From the NCBI GenBank assembly GCA_028818225.1, contig JAPPOG010000019.1, forward strand, positions 1 to 34,004: a stretch of 34,004 nucleotides of DNA, read 5' to 3'. The notes under the pieces are model-generated. The model had not been told where the DNA came from. It was given only the letters and a program-made list of their open reading frames with translations, and ran no database searches. Each line of letters opens with the position of its first letter. The first letter of the stretch is position 1. The position numbers and the translations under genes were made by a program. Shown here in pieces: positions 8,605 to 16,213 of this stretch. Source of the stretch: Gammaproteobacteria bacterium (GTDB taxonomy: Bacteria > Pseudomonadota > Gammaproteobacteria > Pseudomonadales > Pseudohongiellaceae).

Positions 8605-8606
8605 AA

Positions 8607-9143
8607 ATGGCTAACCTGCTCACGGCAATTCGCCTGCTGCTGATTATTCCAGTCGCCTGGGGAATTGCCGATGCGGAGTTAATGCCGGGGATGGTTCTGC
8701 TGGTTCTGCTGCTAACAGCCATTAGCACCGATTATTTCGATGGCGTTATCGCTCGCGCCACCCATACAGCCTCTGCCCGCGGGCAACTTTTCGATCATGG
8801 CACTGACTTTCTATTTGTAACAACCGGTCTTGCCGCTTGTGCCTATGCCGGCATTACCAACCCTTACCTTCCGCCGCTTATCGTCATAGCCTTTGCCCAG
8901 TATGTGCTGGATTCCTACTATCTATTCCGGCAAAAAGATCTGCGCATGAGCTTTCTGGGTCGCTGGAATGGAATCTTCTATTTTGCACCACTCATTATTG
9001 TTAGCTTTGCAAGGTTGGGATTGGGCCAGGACGTCAGTGATTTACTGGAAGCACTTGCTGCGATGGTAGCCTGGGCTCTCATGCTATCCACTATTTTGTC
9101 GATTGTGGATCGCAGTATCGCCCCTTGGCGACAGCACGAATAA
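8607..9143 (+). CDS. CDP-alcohol phosphatidyltransferase family protein
   Basis: A 178-residue membrane enzyme with the full CDP-OH-P signature D-x2-D-G-x2-A-R-x8-G-x3-D-x3-D, seen as DYFDGVIAR, eight residues, then GQLFDHGTD. This motif binds Mg2+ and the CDP-alcohol and transfers a phosphoalcohol to or from a lipid in the inner membrane. Four to five hydrophobic segments flank it, and the size matches PgsA-like and phosphatidylinositol-phosphate-synthase-like enzymes. It is the last gene of the SDR and membrane-protein operon, starting two bases after the preceding stop. All catalytic acidic residues are present, so it should be active; which head group it handles cannot be told. Confidence 0.9.
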   Translation: MANLLTAIRLLLIIPVAWGIADAELMPGMVLLVLLLTAISTDYFDGVIARATHTASARGQLFDHGTDFLFVTTGLAACAYAGITNPYLPPLIVIAFAQYVLDSYYLFRQKDLRMSFLGRWNGIFYFAPLIIVSFARLGLGQDVSDLLEALAAMVAWALMLSTILSIVDRSIAPWRQHE

Positions 9144-9149
9144 GCACCG

Positions 9150-9371
9150 TCAGAGAAATGTCCCAGTAAAATTACGGACTCGATTTGTATTATTTTTATT
9201 GGCAATAAACCCGAAAGCAAAAATTGATAAGGCGTTGCTATGGGTAATGCTGCTCATGTAGTCTGATAATGAATACAGCAGTATTGCCACGGCGAAAAAA
9301 CTCCAATGGCCATCAATTCCATGGCCAGTATTTGCAGAGGCAAATGCATGGAAAAGCAAGTAATTAAAGGG
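9150..9371 (-). other. Small hydrophobic open frame in the 378-base gap 9144-9521 (possible remnant)
   Basis: The gap between the phosphatidyltransferase and the sulfatase has no clear gene. On the minus strand one frame is open from about 9371 to a TGA near 9150. It encodes roughly 70 residues with one hydrophobic segment (WSFFAVAILLYSLSDYM) and a polar end; the only start is a TTG at 9359 without a ribosome site. It could be a fragment of a membrane protein or chance. I see no terminator or repeat in the rest of the gap. Confidence 0.2.
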
Positions 9372-9521
9372 TCAATGTAGCTGAAGTCTGGCTCGCAGGA
9401 TGCAAAAGAAGAATGGCCGGTCAATTTAAATGCTCAGCTTTGCAAGCTATTTAAGCGCGACAACTAAAAAGAACCCATCGAATCTGTAACCGGGATTTGT
9501 AAACGCTTGCCGCTATCTTTT

Positions 9522-11174
9522 TTATTGATAAAAAGATTGCTCACTTGGTGCAAAACCGATCCTGTGAGCAATTGCAATTAGTCGTTGCGAAGCGGACAAA
9601 CGCAGCGGCCCAGTATAAACTTGCCATTCATCACCCAATTCCTGATTTCCCGAGAGTATTTGGTAAGCTATATTGGCACCTTCCGTTGCAGAAGATAAAT
9701 AAATCATACCATTCCTTCGCGACACGACAGGATCTTGAGTCACAGGCTGTATTCCACCAGGCCATAGCTGTTCTATCAATTCCTGTTCAGGCATAAGACC
9801 GAGGTCTTCAAAGCCTGCCAACCAAGAATCCATCTCGCTGCTGAGTTCCGCCAGCTTGGCTGCATAGCGAGGATCTGTTGCAATATTATTGAGCTCATGG
9901 GGGTCAGTGGCTAGATCGAATAACTCCTCTGGTGGTTTTTGATCACGAAACCACTGGGCCTGGTACTCATTTAATTCCCCGGCTTCATGCAAACGCAGCA
10001 GTTCCTGCATGATTGCCATCTGCTCACGATAGGGTAATGGCAGATAATAAGCCTGCTCAAGATTAAAATTGCGTAAATATTTATAGCGCGAATCTCTTAC
10101 CGCACGAATAGTATCGGTATGGCTGTCGAAGCGATCAGCGGCGGCATGAATGTATTGCCTCTGCTCCGTCTCTATAAATTTTCCAAGAAAGGCACGACCA
10201 TCCACGTAATCCGGTGGTTCAATTCCAGCTAAAGAAAGCGCAGTTGATTTGAAATCGACGAAACTGATCAGCTGCTCATCTTCTTCCCCTGCTCGCCAGC
10301 CATCGGGAAAGCGTATAATCATTGGCAGGCGCAACCCGGAATCATAGAGCAGGCGCTTCTGCCTTGGTAATGGGCCGCCATGATCGCTGTAGAAGAACAC
10401 GATTGTTTTGTCCAATAACCCATCTTCTTCCAGCTGCTGCAATATTTCGCCTACCTGTCTGTCCAAAGCCACAACATTGCTATACACCTGGCGAATATCT
10501 CTAAGTGCAATCTCTGTATCCGGCAGGTATGGAGGCACTGGCACATCAAGATCCTCTGCAATTAATAGAGGATTTTCCTGTTGTACCCAGACCTGCGATT
10601 CGTGAGTAATTCCTAAATTAAAGATGGAAAAAAAAGGTTGACCTGGCGCTTTATTACGCCAATGTGCTTCGTTGCTACTATCATGCCAGGCGGTTAAGGG
10701 TTTGCGAAACTGATAATCTTCTTTGGCATTGTTTGAAGTATAATAACCAGCCTCCCTGAAATACTGACTATGCATTTTAACTTGAGGGGTTGGCAGCGCC
10801 TCATAAGGTGTAATTCCTTCAGGGAATGGTGCCACTGCACTGGGCCGCATGGTTCGCATGTGCTGTGCTGCTATGCGATTCTGGTAAGTGCCCAATGCGA
10901 TGGCAGCGCGGCTCGGCGCACAAACGCCAGAGGTAGAATAAACATTGGTATAACGAATTCCTTCTTCTGCCAGCTTGCTTAGATTTGGCGTTGCAATTGT
11001 GTGATCACCAAAAGGAGGAATGATAGGGCTTAGGTCTTCTGCTACTATCCACAGGATATTTGGGCGATCTGGTAAATTAGGCTCTGCAGCTATGCCCGCA
11101 AATTCATTTACACAGGTACCGAGTAGAATCGGTATTGATAAGCACAAACAGAGGCGTATTACTTTTCTTCTCAC
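9522..11174 (-). CDS. Secreted type I sulfatase
   Basis: Formylglycine-dependent sulfatase of 550 residues. The C-x-P-S-R motif is CAPSR (C85), the cysteine that an anaerobic or aerobic maturase converts to formylglycine. Metal-site features include the ED of IVAEDLSP (residue 47), the DHGG of FFYSDHGG and a DPHELNN segment of the C-terminal subdomain. An N-terminal hydrophobic stretch (LCLCLSIPILLG) indicates export; the C at residue 21 follows LLGT, which is a poor lipobox. It would remove sulfate from an organic ester, plausibly an algal polysaccharide or glycosaminoglycan-type substrate, but no carbohydrate genes lie next to it. The start is a GTG at 11174 with a weak ribosome site. It is divergent from the chorismate mutase with only 53 bases between the starts. 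Confidence 0.9.
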   Translation of the reverse strand: MRRKVIRLCLCLSIPILLGTCVNEFAGIAAEPNLPDRPNILWIVAEDLSPIIPPFGDHTIATPNLSKLAEEGIRYTNVYSTSGVCAPSRAAIALGTYQNRIAAQHMRTMRPSAVAPFPEGITPYEALPTPQVKMHSQYFREAGYYTSNNAKEDYQFRKPLTAWHDSSNEAHWRNKAPGQPFFSIFNLGITHESQVWVQQENPLLIAEDLDVPVPPYLPDTEIALRDIRQVYSNVVALDRQVGEILQQLEEDGLLDKTIVFFYSDHGGPLPRQKRLLYDSGLRLPMIIRFPDGWRAGEEDEQLISFVDFKSTALSLAGIEPPDYVDGRAFLGKFIETEQRQYIHAAADRFDSHTDTIRAVRDSRYKYLRNFNLEQAYYLPLPYREQMAIMQELLRLHEAGELNEYQAQWFRDQKPPEELFDLATDPHELNNIATDPRYAAKLAELSSEMDSWLAGFEDLGLMPEQELIEQLWPGGIQPVTQDPVVSRRNGMIYLSSATEGANIAYQILSGNQELGDEWQVYTGPLRLSASQRLIAIAHRIGFAPSEQSFYQ

Positions 11175-11227
11175 GGCTGGCTATCGCTATAATGAGTAGT
11201 TGATTAAGAGCTATTATTTACCATCCC

Positions 11228-11776
11228 ATGAAGATTGACCACTACCATACCCGATATCTGCTATTGGTCCTTTGCTTCTGGCCTTGCCTTGCAGCCAGCG
11301 CAACTGAGTTGGGAATCTTTCAGCTCAGCAATGAGCGCCTGAATTACATGACAGATGTCGCGTTGTACAAAAAGCAAAATAATTTGCCTGTGGAAGATTT
11401 GGCGCGGGAACAAATTGTTATCGCAAATGCAGTGGCGGCGGCAGCCTCTCAAGGCCTGCAAGGTGAATCGATTGAATTATTTTTTGCCACGCAAATTGGA
11501 GTGGCCAAGGCCATTCAGTTCCGCAGCCTTGCCAACTGGATTAGCGAACCCGCTACTGGAACTACGCCGGATCTACTGACGGAGATTCGTCCTGCACTGA
11601 GCAGGCTCGGCGATGAAATTGTTATGAAGCTGGCAGAATTTATTGCAGCTGGGAATCTGATTAGCGAAGTACAGAGAGCATCATTTCATAGAGAAATCAC
11701 TGCTGAAAATTTGAGCCTTGCGGATAATGATCGATTGTTTAACAGCCTCTTACTGGTTCGAGCAACGCAGGAATGA
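11228..11776 (+). CDS. Secreted chorismate mutase, AroQ gamma class
   Basis: A 182-residue protein with a signal peptide (YLLLVLCFWPCLAASA) and an all-helical AroQ domain. The helix carries NERLNYMTDVALYK, then LPVEDLAREQ and FFATQIGVAKAIQFR. Active-site residues match the spacing of secreted AroQ-gamma enzymes: R37, K48 (11 apart), R60 (12 further) and Q97 (37 further), the same intervals as Arg49, Lys60, Arg72 and Glu109 of the Mycobacterium tuberculosis enzyme. It would convert chorismate to prephenate in the periplasm, a role whose purpose is unclear in all organisms that have it. It is divergent from the sulfatase and followed by 559 bases without a convincing gene. Confidence 0.9.
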   Translation: MKIDHYHTRYLLLVLCFWPCLAASATELGIFQLSNERLNYMTDVALYKKQNNLPVEDLAREQIVIANAVAAAASQGLQGESIELFFATQIGVAKAIQFRSLANWISEPATGTTPDLLTEIRPALSRLGDEIVMKLAEFIAAGNLISEVQRASFHREITAENLSLADNDRLFNSLLLVRATQE

Positions 11777-12335
11777 TTGCCCCATAGGCTAGTCTGATTC
11801 ACTTACGGTCCAGTTGCGGCCGGCAAATTCTAATCGCTTACACCTAATTAGAGAATATCGGCCTGCATCTTTTTGATAATCGCGTGATTACAGATCGGAT
11901 TAAGAGTCTGCATAAATTTGGCACAACATAATTTACACGTCTTGAGGAAGAAATAGGAATTACAGCCGTGACAGCTGCAGCACAGTCAAAAACGATCGTT
12001 TAAATATGCGTTTCGTCCTGAAATAACGGTCGGTCTCGCGATTACCAAAAAGTACAAAGTATTGTTGAAGTATTCGACGGACACGTGCACTATATCTTGT
12101 TTGTTAGGCGCGAATCTGTGGTTTTATAAAGGCTAGAAGCCGAGCCAGATTTGCAAAGTTACAGGATAAAGAGCTTTAGCAGGAATTCACTACCGCGAGC
12201 TGTTTGCTCTTTCAACCTCGTCCTACTGACCTGTTAAACGCTACTTTCTCCTGTCAACCAGATGAGTTAGCAGCAAAAAAATAGCAAGTACTTTGTTCGC
12301 AGTAATAGTAAAAACCAGAATTAAGGACTAAGGCA
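11777..12335 (+). other. Intergenic region without a convincing gene
   Basis: 559 bases between the chorismate mutase and the second DUF1232 gene. No stable hairpin followed by Ts, no repeat and no RNA gene was recognised. A short frame around 12045-12130 (ending SVVL) looks coding-like but has no start and stops on both sides. It probably holds the promoter of the downstream gene and a degraded sequence. Confidence 0.3.
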
Positions 12336-12698
12336 ATGTCGGTTGATATAACTATCACTTTAAGCGATGAAGACCTGGATAAATTCCAGGAAAGCGTTGA
12401 TAAAGGAAAAGTTGCGGTTGAAGATTCCGCGAGCGCAGCGCAATTTGAAGAAGCAGCAGGTGCGATGATTGAGCAGGCGCGGTCTGTAGACCTACTGCCT
12501 TTTATTGCAGACAGACTGCTTAAATTGCAAATTCTGCTAAATATGATTCGCGATGAAGAATGGCAACTGAGCGATGATGAACGTAATAGTATTCGCAGCG
12601 CACTCTATTATTTCGTAGATCCGGAAGACGTTATTCCCGACCATATCCCCGGCATAGGGTTTCTTGATGATGCTCTATATGCTGAAATAGTGATCTAG
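12336..12698 (+). CDS. DUF1232 (YkvA-like) protein, copy 2, N-terminal part ended by an in-frame TAG
   Basis: This 120-residue frame aligns without gaps to the central part of the copy at 1042: DITITLSDEDL, LLPFIADRLLKLQILLNMIRDEEW and VIPDHIPGIGFLDDA. The ATG is preceded by TTAAGGACTAAGGCA, a sound ribosome site. At 12696-12698 a TAG replaces an Arg codon (IVI-stop-EL versus IVI-R-EL in copy 1). The reading frame then continues open and homologous to 12902, so the stop truncates the conserved protein just after its DUF1232 core. The core itself is intact, so the short product might still fold. A sequencing error, a recent nonsense mutation or stop readthrough are all possible. Confidence 0.7.
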   Translation: MSVDITITLSDEDLDKFQESVDKGKVAVEDSASAAQFEEAAGAMIEQARSVDLLPFIADRLLKLQILLNMIRDEEWQLSDDERNSIRSALYYFVDPEDVIPDHIPGIGFLDDALYAEIVI

Positions 12699-12902
12699 GA
12701 ATTGCGCATGGAAATATGGATGTATCAGGAGTTTTGCCAGTTTCGCATTGCGGAGGAAAACAGGCGCCGGAACAAAGGGCAAGATCCTCATGTTGGTCGC
12801 GAAGATTGGATAGCAGACAAACGCGCAGTCTTGCATTCGCGCATGCGCGAGCGCCGCGCTCTGAAATCTGGCGGCCGCGGCTGGCGGATGCGCCTGCTTT
12901 AA
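12699..12902 (+). pseudogene. In-frame continuation of the DUF1232 copy 2 downstream of the TAG
   Basis: After the amber codon at 12696 the same frame runs on to a TAA at 12900-12902. The encoded residues match copy 1 at the same positions: YQEFCQFRIAEENRRR against YNEFVEFRSAEEERLS, QDPHVGREDWI against KDPNENRDDWI and KRAVLHSRM against KRDELHARI. No frameshift is needed. This strongly implies that the two segments were one gene until recently. A separate start (ATG 12708) is possible but has no ribosome site that would suggest independent translation. Confidence 0.65.
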
Positions 12903-12941
12903 CCTGCAATCGTTAGCCTGGGTATTACTGGGAAAATCTTA

Positions 12942-14279
12942 ATGCAAAAACATAGCAATAGCAGGCCGATCCTTGTCGGCGCGATAATACTGGTCTGCTT
13001 ACTGACCTACCCTCTTAGTTTTGCTCAGCAAGACATCGTATCTATCGATGAAAATATTCGCACAGCATTCCAGGATGTAACGTCTGACAATCGGGTTCAA
13101 AGCGCCCTGCGTTACATACTAGATACAGAACCCTTCAATGTGCAGGAACAGTTTCGCATCACTGAAATTCCAGCCCCGCCTTTTATGGAAGACAGGCGTG
13201 CTGCTTATTATCTGGAAAAAATGCGGGAGCGAGGACTGGAAGATGCTTATATCGACTCTGAAGGAAATGTCATTGGCGTTCGAAAAGGAACTGGCGACGG
13301 ACCAACCTTTCTGATTGCCGCTCACCTGGATACGGTATTCCCGGCAGATGTGGATACGACTGTACAACTTCGCGGGGGACGTTACTATGCTCCCGGCATT
13401 GGTGATGACACAAGGGGTCTCGCTGTCTTGCTGTCCCTCATCAGCGCACTTGAAGAAAGTGGCATTGAAACGGTAGGCGACATAATGTTTACCGGTAATG
13501 TGGGTGAAGAAGGTCGTGGTGACTTGCGTGGTATCAAAGCGATTTTTCGCGATCATCCAAACATCGATGGGTTCGTCTCAGTCGATGGAGTTCGACTGCG
13601 ACGAATAACTACGGGAGGAACCGGTAGTCGCCGTTTTGAATTTCATTTCAAGGGACCGGGCGGACATTCATTTGGAGCCTTTGGTTTAGCCAGTGCTATT
13701 CATGCCATGGGTCGGGCCATTGCCAAGATTTCAGAATTCGAAACACCCAGTTCTCCCAAAACAACGTTTACGGTAGGTACAGTAGAAGGTGGCACGTCAG
13801 TTAATTCTATTGCCGCAGATGGCATTTTCGCGATCGATATGCGCTCTAACGACAGAGAAGAGTTAGCACGACTGGAGCAGCGAGCGAAAGAAGCAGCGCT
13901 GGAAGCTGTGGCTGAAGAAAATGCTCGTTGGAACAATGGTGAAATTACTGTGGATTTTAACCTGATCGGCGATCGACCGGTTGGGCGCACACCAACGGAA
14001 AGCCCAATTGTGCAAGTTGCCGCCCTTACCTTTGACGAACTGGGCATTAATCTTCAGGAACTGGGTATCTCCAGTACGGACTCCAATGTGCCAATGTCAT
14101 TAGGTATTCCGGCTATTACCATAGCAGGAGGAGGTAATGGCGGAGGATCTCATTCACCGGGAGAATGGTTTATGCCAGTAAACTCTCATCTTGGACCACA
14201 GACAGCCTTGCTGGTGACGCTATCACTGGTTGGTATCGATGGCATGACTGAGCCGCTGCTCGAGGAAATTGGGGACTAG
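12942..14279 (+). CDS. Secreted M20-family metallopeptidase
   Basis: A 445-residue zinc peptidase with a Sec signal peptide (AIILVCLLTYPLSFAQ). The M20 metal and catalytic residues are visible: H128 and D130 in AAHLDTVFP, D155 in GIGDDTRG, E189-E190 in GNVGEEGRG, and a C-terminal His in GSHSPGEW. The dimerisation-domain insert lies between them (FKGPGGHSFGAFG). The family cleaves amino-acyl or peptide amide bonds; the closest relatives are tripeptidase T-like or M20/M25/M40 enzymes, and the substrate is unknown. It follows the DUF1232 copy 2 by 39 bases but probably has its own promoter, because nothing links the functions. Confidence 0.9.
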   Translation: MQKHSNSRPILVGAIILVCLLTYPLSFAQQDIVSIDENIRTAFQDVTSDNRVQSALRYILDTEPFNVQEQFRITEIPAPPFMEDRRAAYYLEKMRERGLEDAYIDSEGNVIGVRKGTGDGPTFLIAAHLDTVFPADVDTTVQLRGGRYYAPGIGDDTRGLAVLLSLISALEESGIETVGDIMFTGNVGEEGRGDLRGIKAIFRDHPNIDGFVSVDGVRLRRITTGGTGSRRFEFHFKGPGGHSFGAFGLASAIHAMGRAIAKISEFETPSSPKTTFTVGTVEGGTSVNSIAADGIFAIDMRSNDREELARLEQRAKEAALEAVAEENARWNNGEITVDFNLIGDRPVGRTPTESPIVQVAALTFDELGINLQELGISSTDSNVPMSLGIPAITIAGGGNGGGSHSPGEWFMPVNSHLGPQTALLVTLSLVGIDGMTEPLLEEIGD

Positions 14280-14404
14280 CTCAATTTTTTCTGATAAGGC
14301 AGATGAGAGAGCACACCATGCAAGCCATGCTCTTCGCAGCCCTGGCAAAACCAGGCGCGGGCCGCGCTTCCATCAGGATTCTGCAATTTCAGAGTAATTG
14401 CTTT

Positions 14405-15529
14405 TCAATCATCAAGACTGGCGGATAGCCTTTCGCTAGCCGCCAGATAATCTTCCATGAATTCATACACAATAGCTTTCGCCGATTGGGTGCTACTCAT
14501 AAGACCAACACCTTGCCCCACCCAGGATGTAACCAACTGATTCGCCCCATCGTGGCCGACTTCCGCCAGTTTGGTCACTCGCGCCAGCGGCGCTTCAGTT
14601 ACCTGTGATTGCAAGGGCATGGGCAACGGCTCCGGGGCATCGCTCGCTTCCCAGGCATCGGTCCATGGCGAACGCAATTGCCTGGAATGTTTGCCAGTGC
14701 GCGAGCGAGAGCGAATGGTTTCCCTGGACGACGCTTTCAACATTTTTTCTTTAAGAACTGGCGGGGTGTCAGATTCAGCGCTGGTTAGCCATACGGATCC
14801 AGTCCACACTCCCGCCGCACCCATTGCCATGCAGGCAGCCATCTGTTTTCCCGTTACGATTCCACCTGCTGCTAATACAGGTACGCCCGATCCCTGCAAC
14901 GCACCACAGATCTCCGGTATGAGCACCATGGTTGGCACATCGCCACAGTGGCCCCCGGCTTCAGTACCCGAAGCAACTACGATATCGACTCCGGCTTGAA
15001 CTTGCTTGAGCGCATGTTCTTTCGTGCCAATCAAAGCTGCCGTTGCTACGCCTTTCTGTTTAGCAATATCGATCATATAGGGAGGTGGAACCCCAAGCGC
15101 GTTAGCAATCATTTTAATCGGATGAGAAAAAGCCACGTCAACGATATTGCCTGCCTTAGCTTTGGTTAAGAATGAATTGCGCTTATAACCTTCATAGACA
15201 TCTGTGGAATCTACCTGATGCCGCTCCAGAATCCCGCTTGCAAAATCCTTGTAATCTTGTGGCACGCGCTTCTGAATAGCATCGACTGAATCGCTGTCTT
15301 CAGTTACTGCCATGCTAGTAGGCGCAATCAGATCCACACCATAGGGTTTGCCTTCGATGTGTTCATCTATCCAGTTAAGCTCTACTTCAAGATCTTCGGT
15401 CGAATAACGGGCTGCGCCCAATACACCAAAGCCTCCAGCCTTTGACACTTCCACCACCACATCACGACAATGGCTGAATGCAATTAAGGGAAATTCTATG
15501 TCGAGTAAATCGCAAATGGGTGATTTCAT
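14405..15529 (-). CDS. Nitronate monooxygenase (2-nitropropane dioxygenase) family protein
   Basis: A 374-residue FMN-dependent TIM-barrel flavoprotein of the NMO family, which oxidises nitronates. Typical elements are visible: an N-terminal AFSHCRDVVVEVSKAGGFG, the GTEAGGHCGD loop that binds the phosphate and FMN, LAAGGIVTGKQM, and MGAAGVWTGS. A C-terminal tail after about residue 270 resembles the family's variable extension with KASSRETIRSRSRTGKHSR. It is in a minus-strand pair with the membrane protein at 15548, separated by 18 bases, and has a GAGAAG ribosome site before its ATG. Whether the substrate is a nitronate or another alpha-acidic compound is not evident. Confidence 0.85.
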   Translation of the reverse strand: MKSPICDLLDIEFPLIAFSHCRDVVVEVSKAGGFGVLGAARYSTEDLEVELNWIDEHIEGKPYGVDLIAPTSMAVTEDSDSVDAIQKRVPQDYKDFASGILERHQVDSTDVYEGYKRNSFLTKAKAGNIVDVAFSHPIKMIANALGVPPPYMIDIAKQKGVATAALIGTKEHALKQVQAGVDIVVASGTEAGGHCGDVPTMVLIPEICGALQGSGVPVLAAGGIVTGKQMAACMAMGAAGVWTGSVWLTSAESDTPPVLKEKMLKASSRETIRSRSRTGKHSRQLRSPWTDAWEASDAPEPLPMPLQSQVTEAPLARVTKLAEVGHDGANQLVTSWVGQGVGLMSSTQSAKAIVYEFMEDYLAASERLSASLDD

Positions 15530-15547
15530 AACTTCTCAGGGAAAATT

Positions 15548-16057
15548 TCAGGATTCCCGCTTAGCCCGAAAGCTCAGTGGGTATTGTTGATAGAGTTTAA
15601 AGAATTCTTGCAAAGAGAATTCACTTAATACTTTCTGGCTATAACCGCGGCGTCGATTTCGGTACTCATCGTAATTTTTGTATCGCAGGGTATGCAGGCA
15701 TTGCTTGCACATGACAAAACCATGCTCAACCACACTAATATCACCACTAGGGCGAATCTTTAACAGATTATAGTCATCTGCAAGTCTGGTGAGTATCCCA
15801 ACAATCGAGGACCAGACCGCAACCCCCAGTCCGTCGATCATGATCGGCACACTGGCTTCGATATTGGCACTATCGAATTGCATTAAGCCAAAGGCTATAC
15901 CCAGGAAGGTACCAAAGATGCCGAAGCTGGTGAGAATCGAAGGCGCAGTTCTAACCGTCTGAACAGAGAAACTTGGACCATGAAAATACAGGATAGCGAC
16001 TAACATCGCCCCTATTAAAACCCAGGTGATTGTAGTGAGATCGTTGAGTATTTCCAT
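15548..16057 (-). CDS. MotA/TolQ/ExbB-like three-helix membrane protein with a short Cys-containing tail
   Basis: A 169-residue protein. Three hydrophobic segments are visible near residues 10-25, 39-60 and 71-90. The stretch SILTSFGIFGTFLGIAFGL followed by ASVPIMIDGLGVAVWSSIVGI matches the conserved pore helices of MotA/TolQ/ExbB/ZorA-type proton channels. The domain is unusually short. The remaining 70 residues are soluble, with MCKQCLHTLRY (a C-x2-C) and a basic tail. A partner such as TolR/ExbD/MotB-like protein is not next to it, so energy coupling is uncertain. It sits upstream of the nitronate monooxygenase on the same strand with an AGAAGG ribosome site before its ATG. Confidence 0.65.
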   Translation of the reverse strand: MEILNDLTTITWVLIGAMLVAILYFHGPSFSVQTVRTAPSILTSFGIFGTFLGIAFGLMQFDSANIEASVPIMIDGLGVAVWSSIVGILTRLADDYNLLKIRPSGDISVVEHGFVMCKQCLHTLRYKNYDEYRNRRRGYSQKVLSEFSLQEFFKLYQQYPLSFRAKRES

Positions 16058-16114
16058 GAACCTTCTGGCTTGAGCAAATTGACCCTTGCCCAGGATTCCA
16101 ACGCTATTTTACAG

Positions 16115-16140
16115 ACAAAAAACCCGCTGGAAGGCGGGTT
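16115..16140 (-). terminator. Intrinsic terminator for the 17014-16214 transcript
   Basis: Read on the minus strand there is a 7-base stem (AACCCGC / GCGGGTT) with a 6-base loop, followed by a run of six or more Ts from the complement of 16115-16122. It lies about 75 bases after the minus-strand stop at 16214 and would separate that gene from the TolQ-like gene. Confidence 0.75.
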
Positions 16141-16168
16141 ATATCGCAGTGCGAAAGATTTGAGACAG

Positions 16169-16208
16169 AATCCTGGCGCCCTTACTGTTTCAGTTAGACG
16201 CCAGGATT
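16169..16208 (-). repeat. 10-base perfect inverted repeat in the 3' region of the 16214 gene
   Basis: AATCCTGGCG at 16169-16178 is matched by CGCCAGGATT at 16199-16208 with a 20-base loop. It lies immediately after the minus-strand stop and before the intrinsic terminator. It could be a 3'-UTR stabilising hairpin, a protein site or a second terminator; no T-run follows it. Confidence 0.45.
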
Positions 16209-16213
16209 ATGCT

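Noticed and set aside
9144..9521. Riboswitch or RNA gene in the gap
   Set aside because: No conserved stem pattern or tRNA-like structure could be recognised by eye.
12045..12130. Coding-like frame with VQSIVEVFDGHVHYIL in the 11777-12335 gap
   Set aside because: It lacks a start and is too short to tell a transposase or other remnant from chance; kept only as a remark in the gap entry.
15548..16057. Zorya-type anti-phage defence (ZorA)
   Set aside because: The pore helices resemble ZorA, but no long cytosolic tail, ZorB partner or ZorC/D/E gene is nearby.
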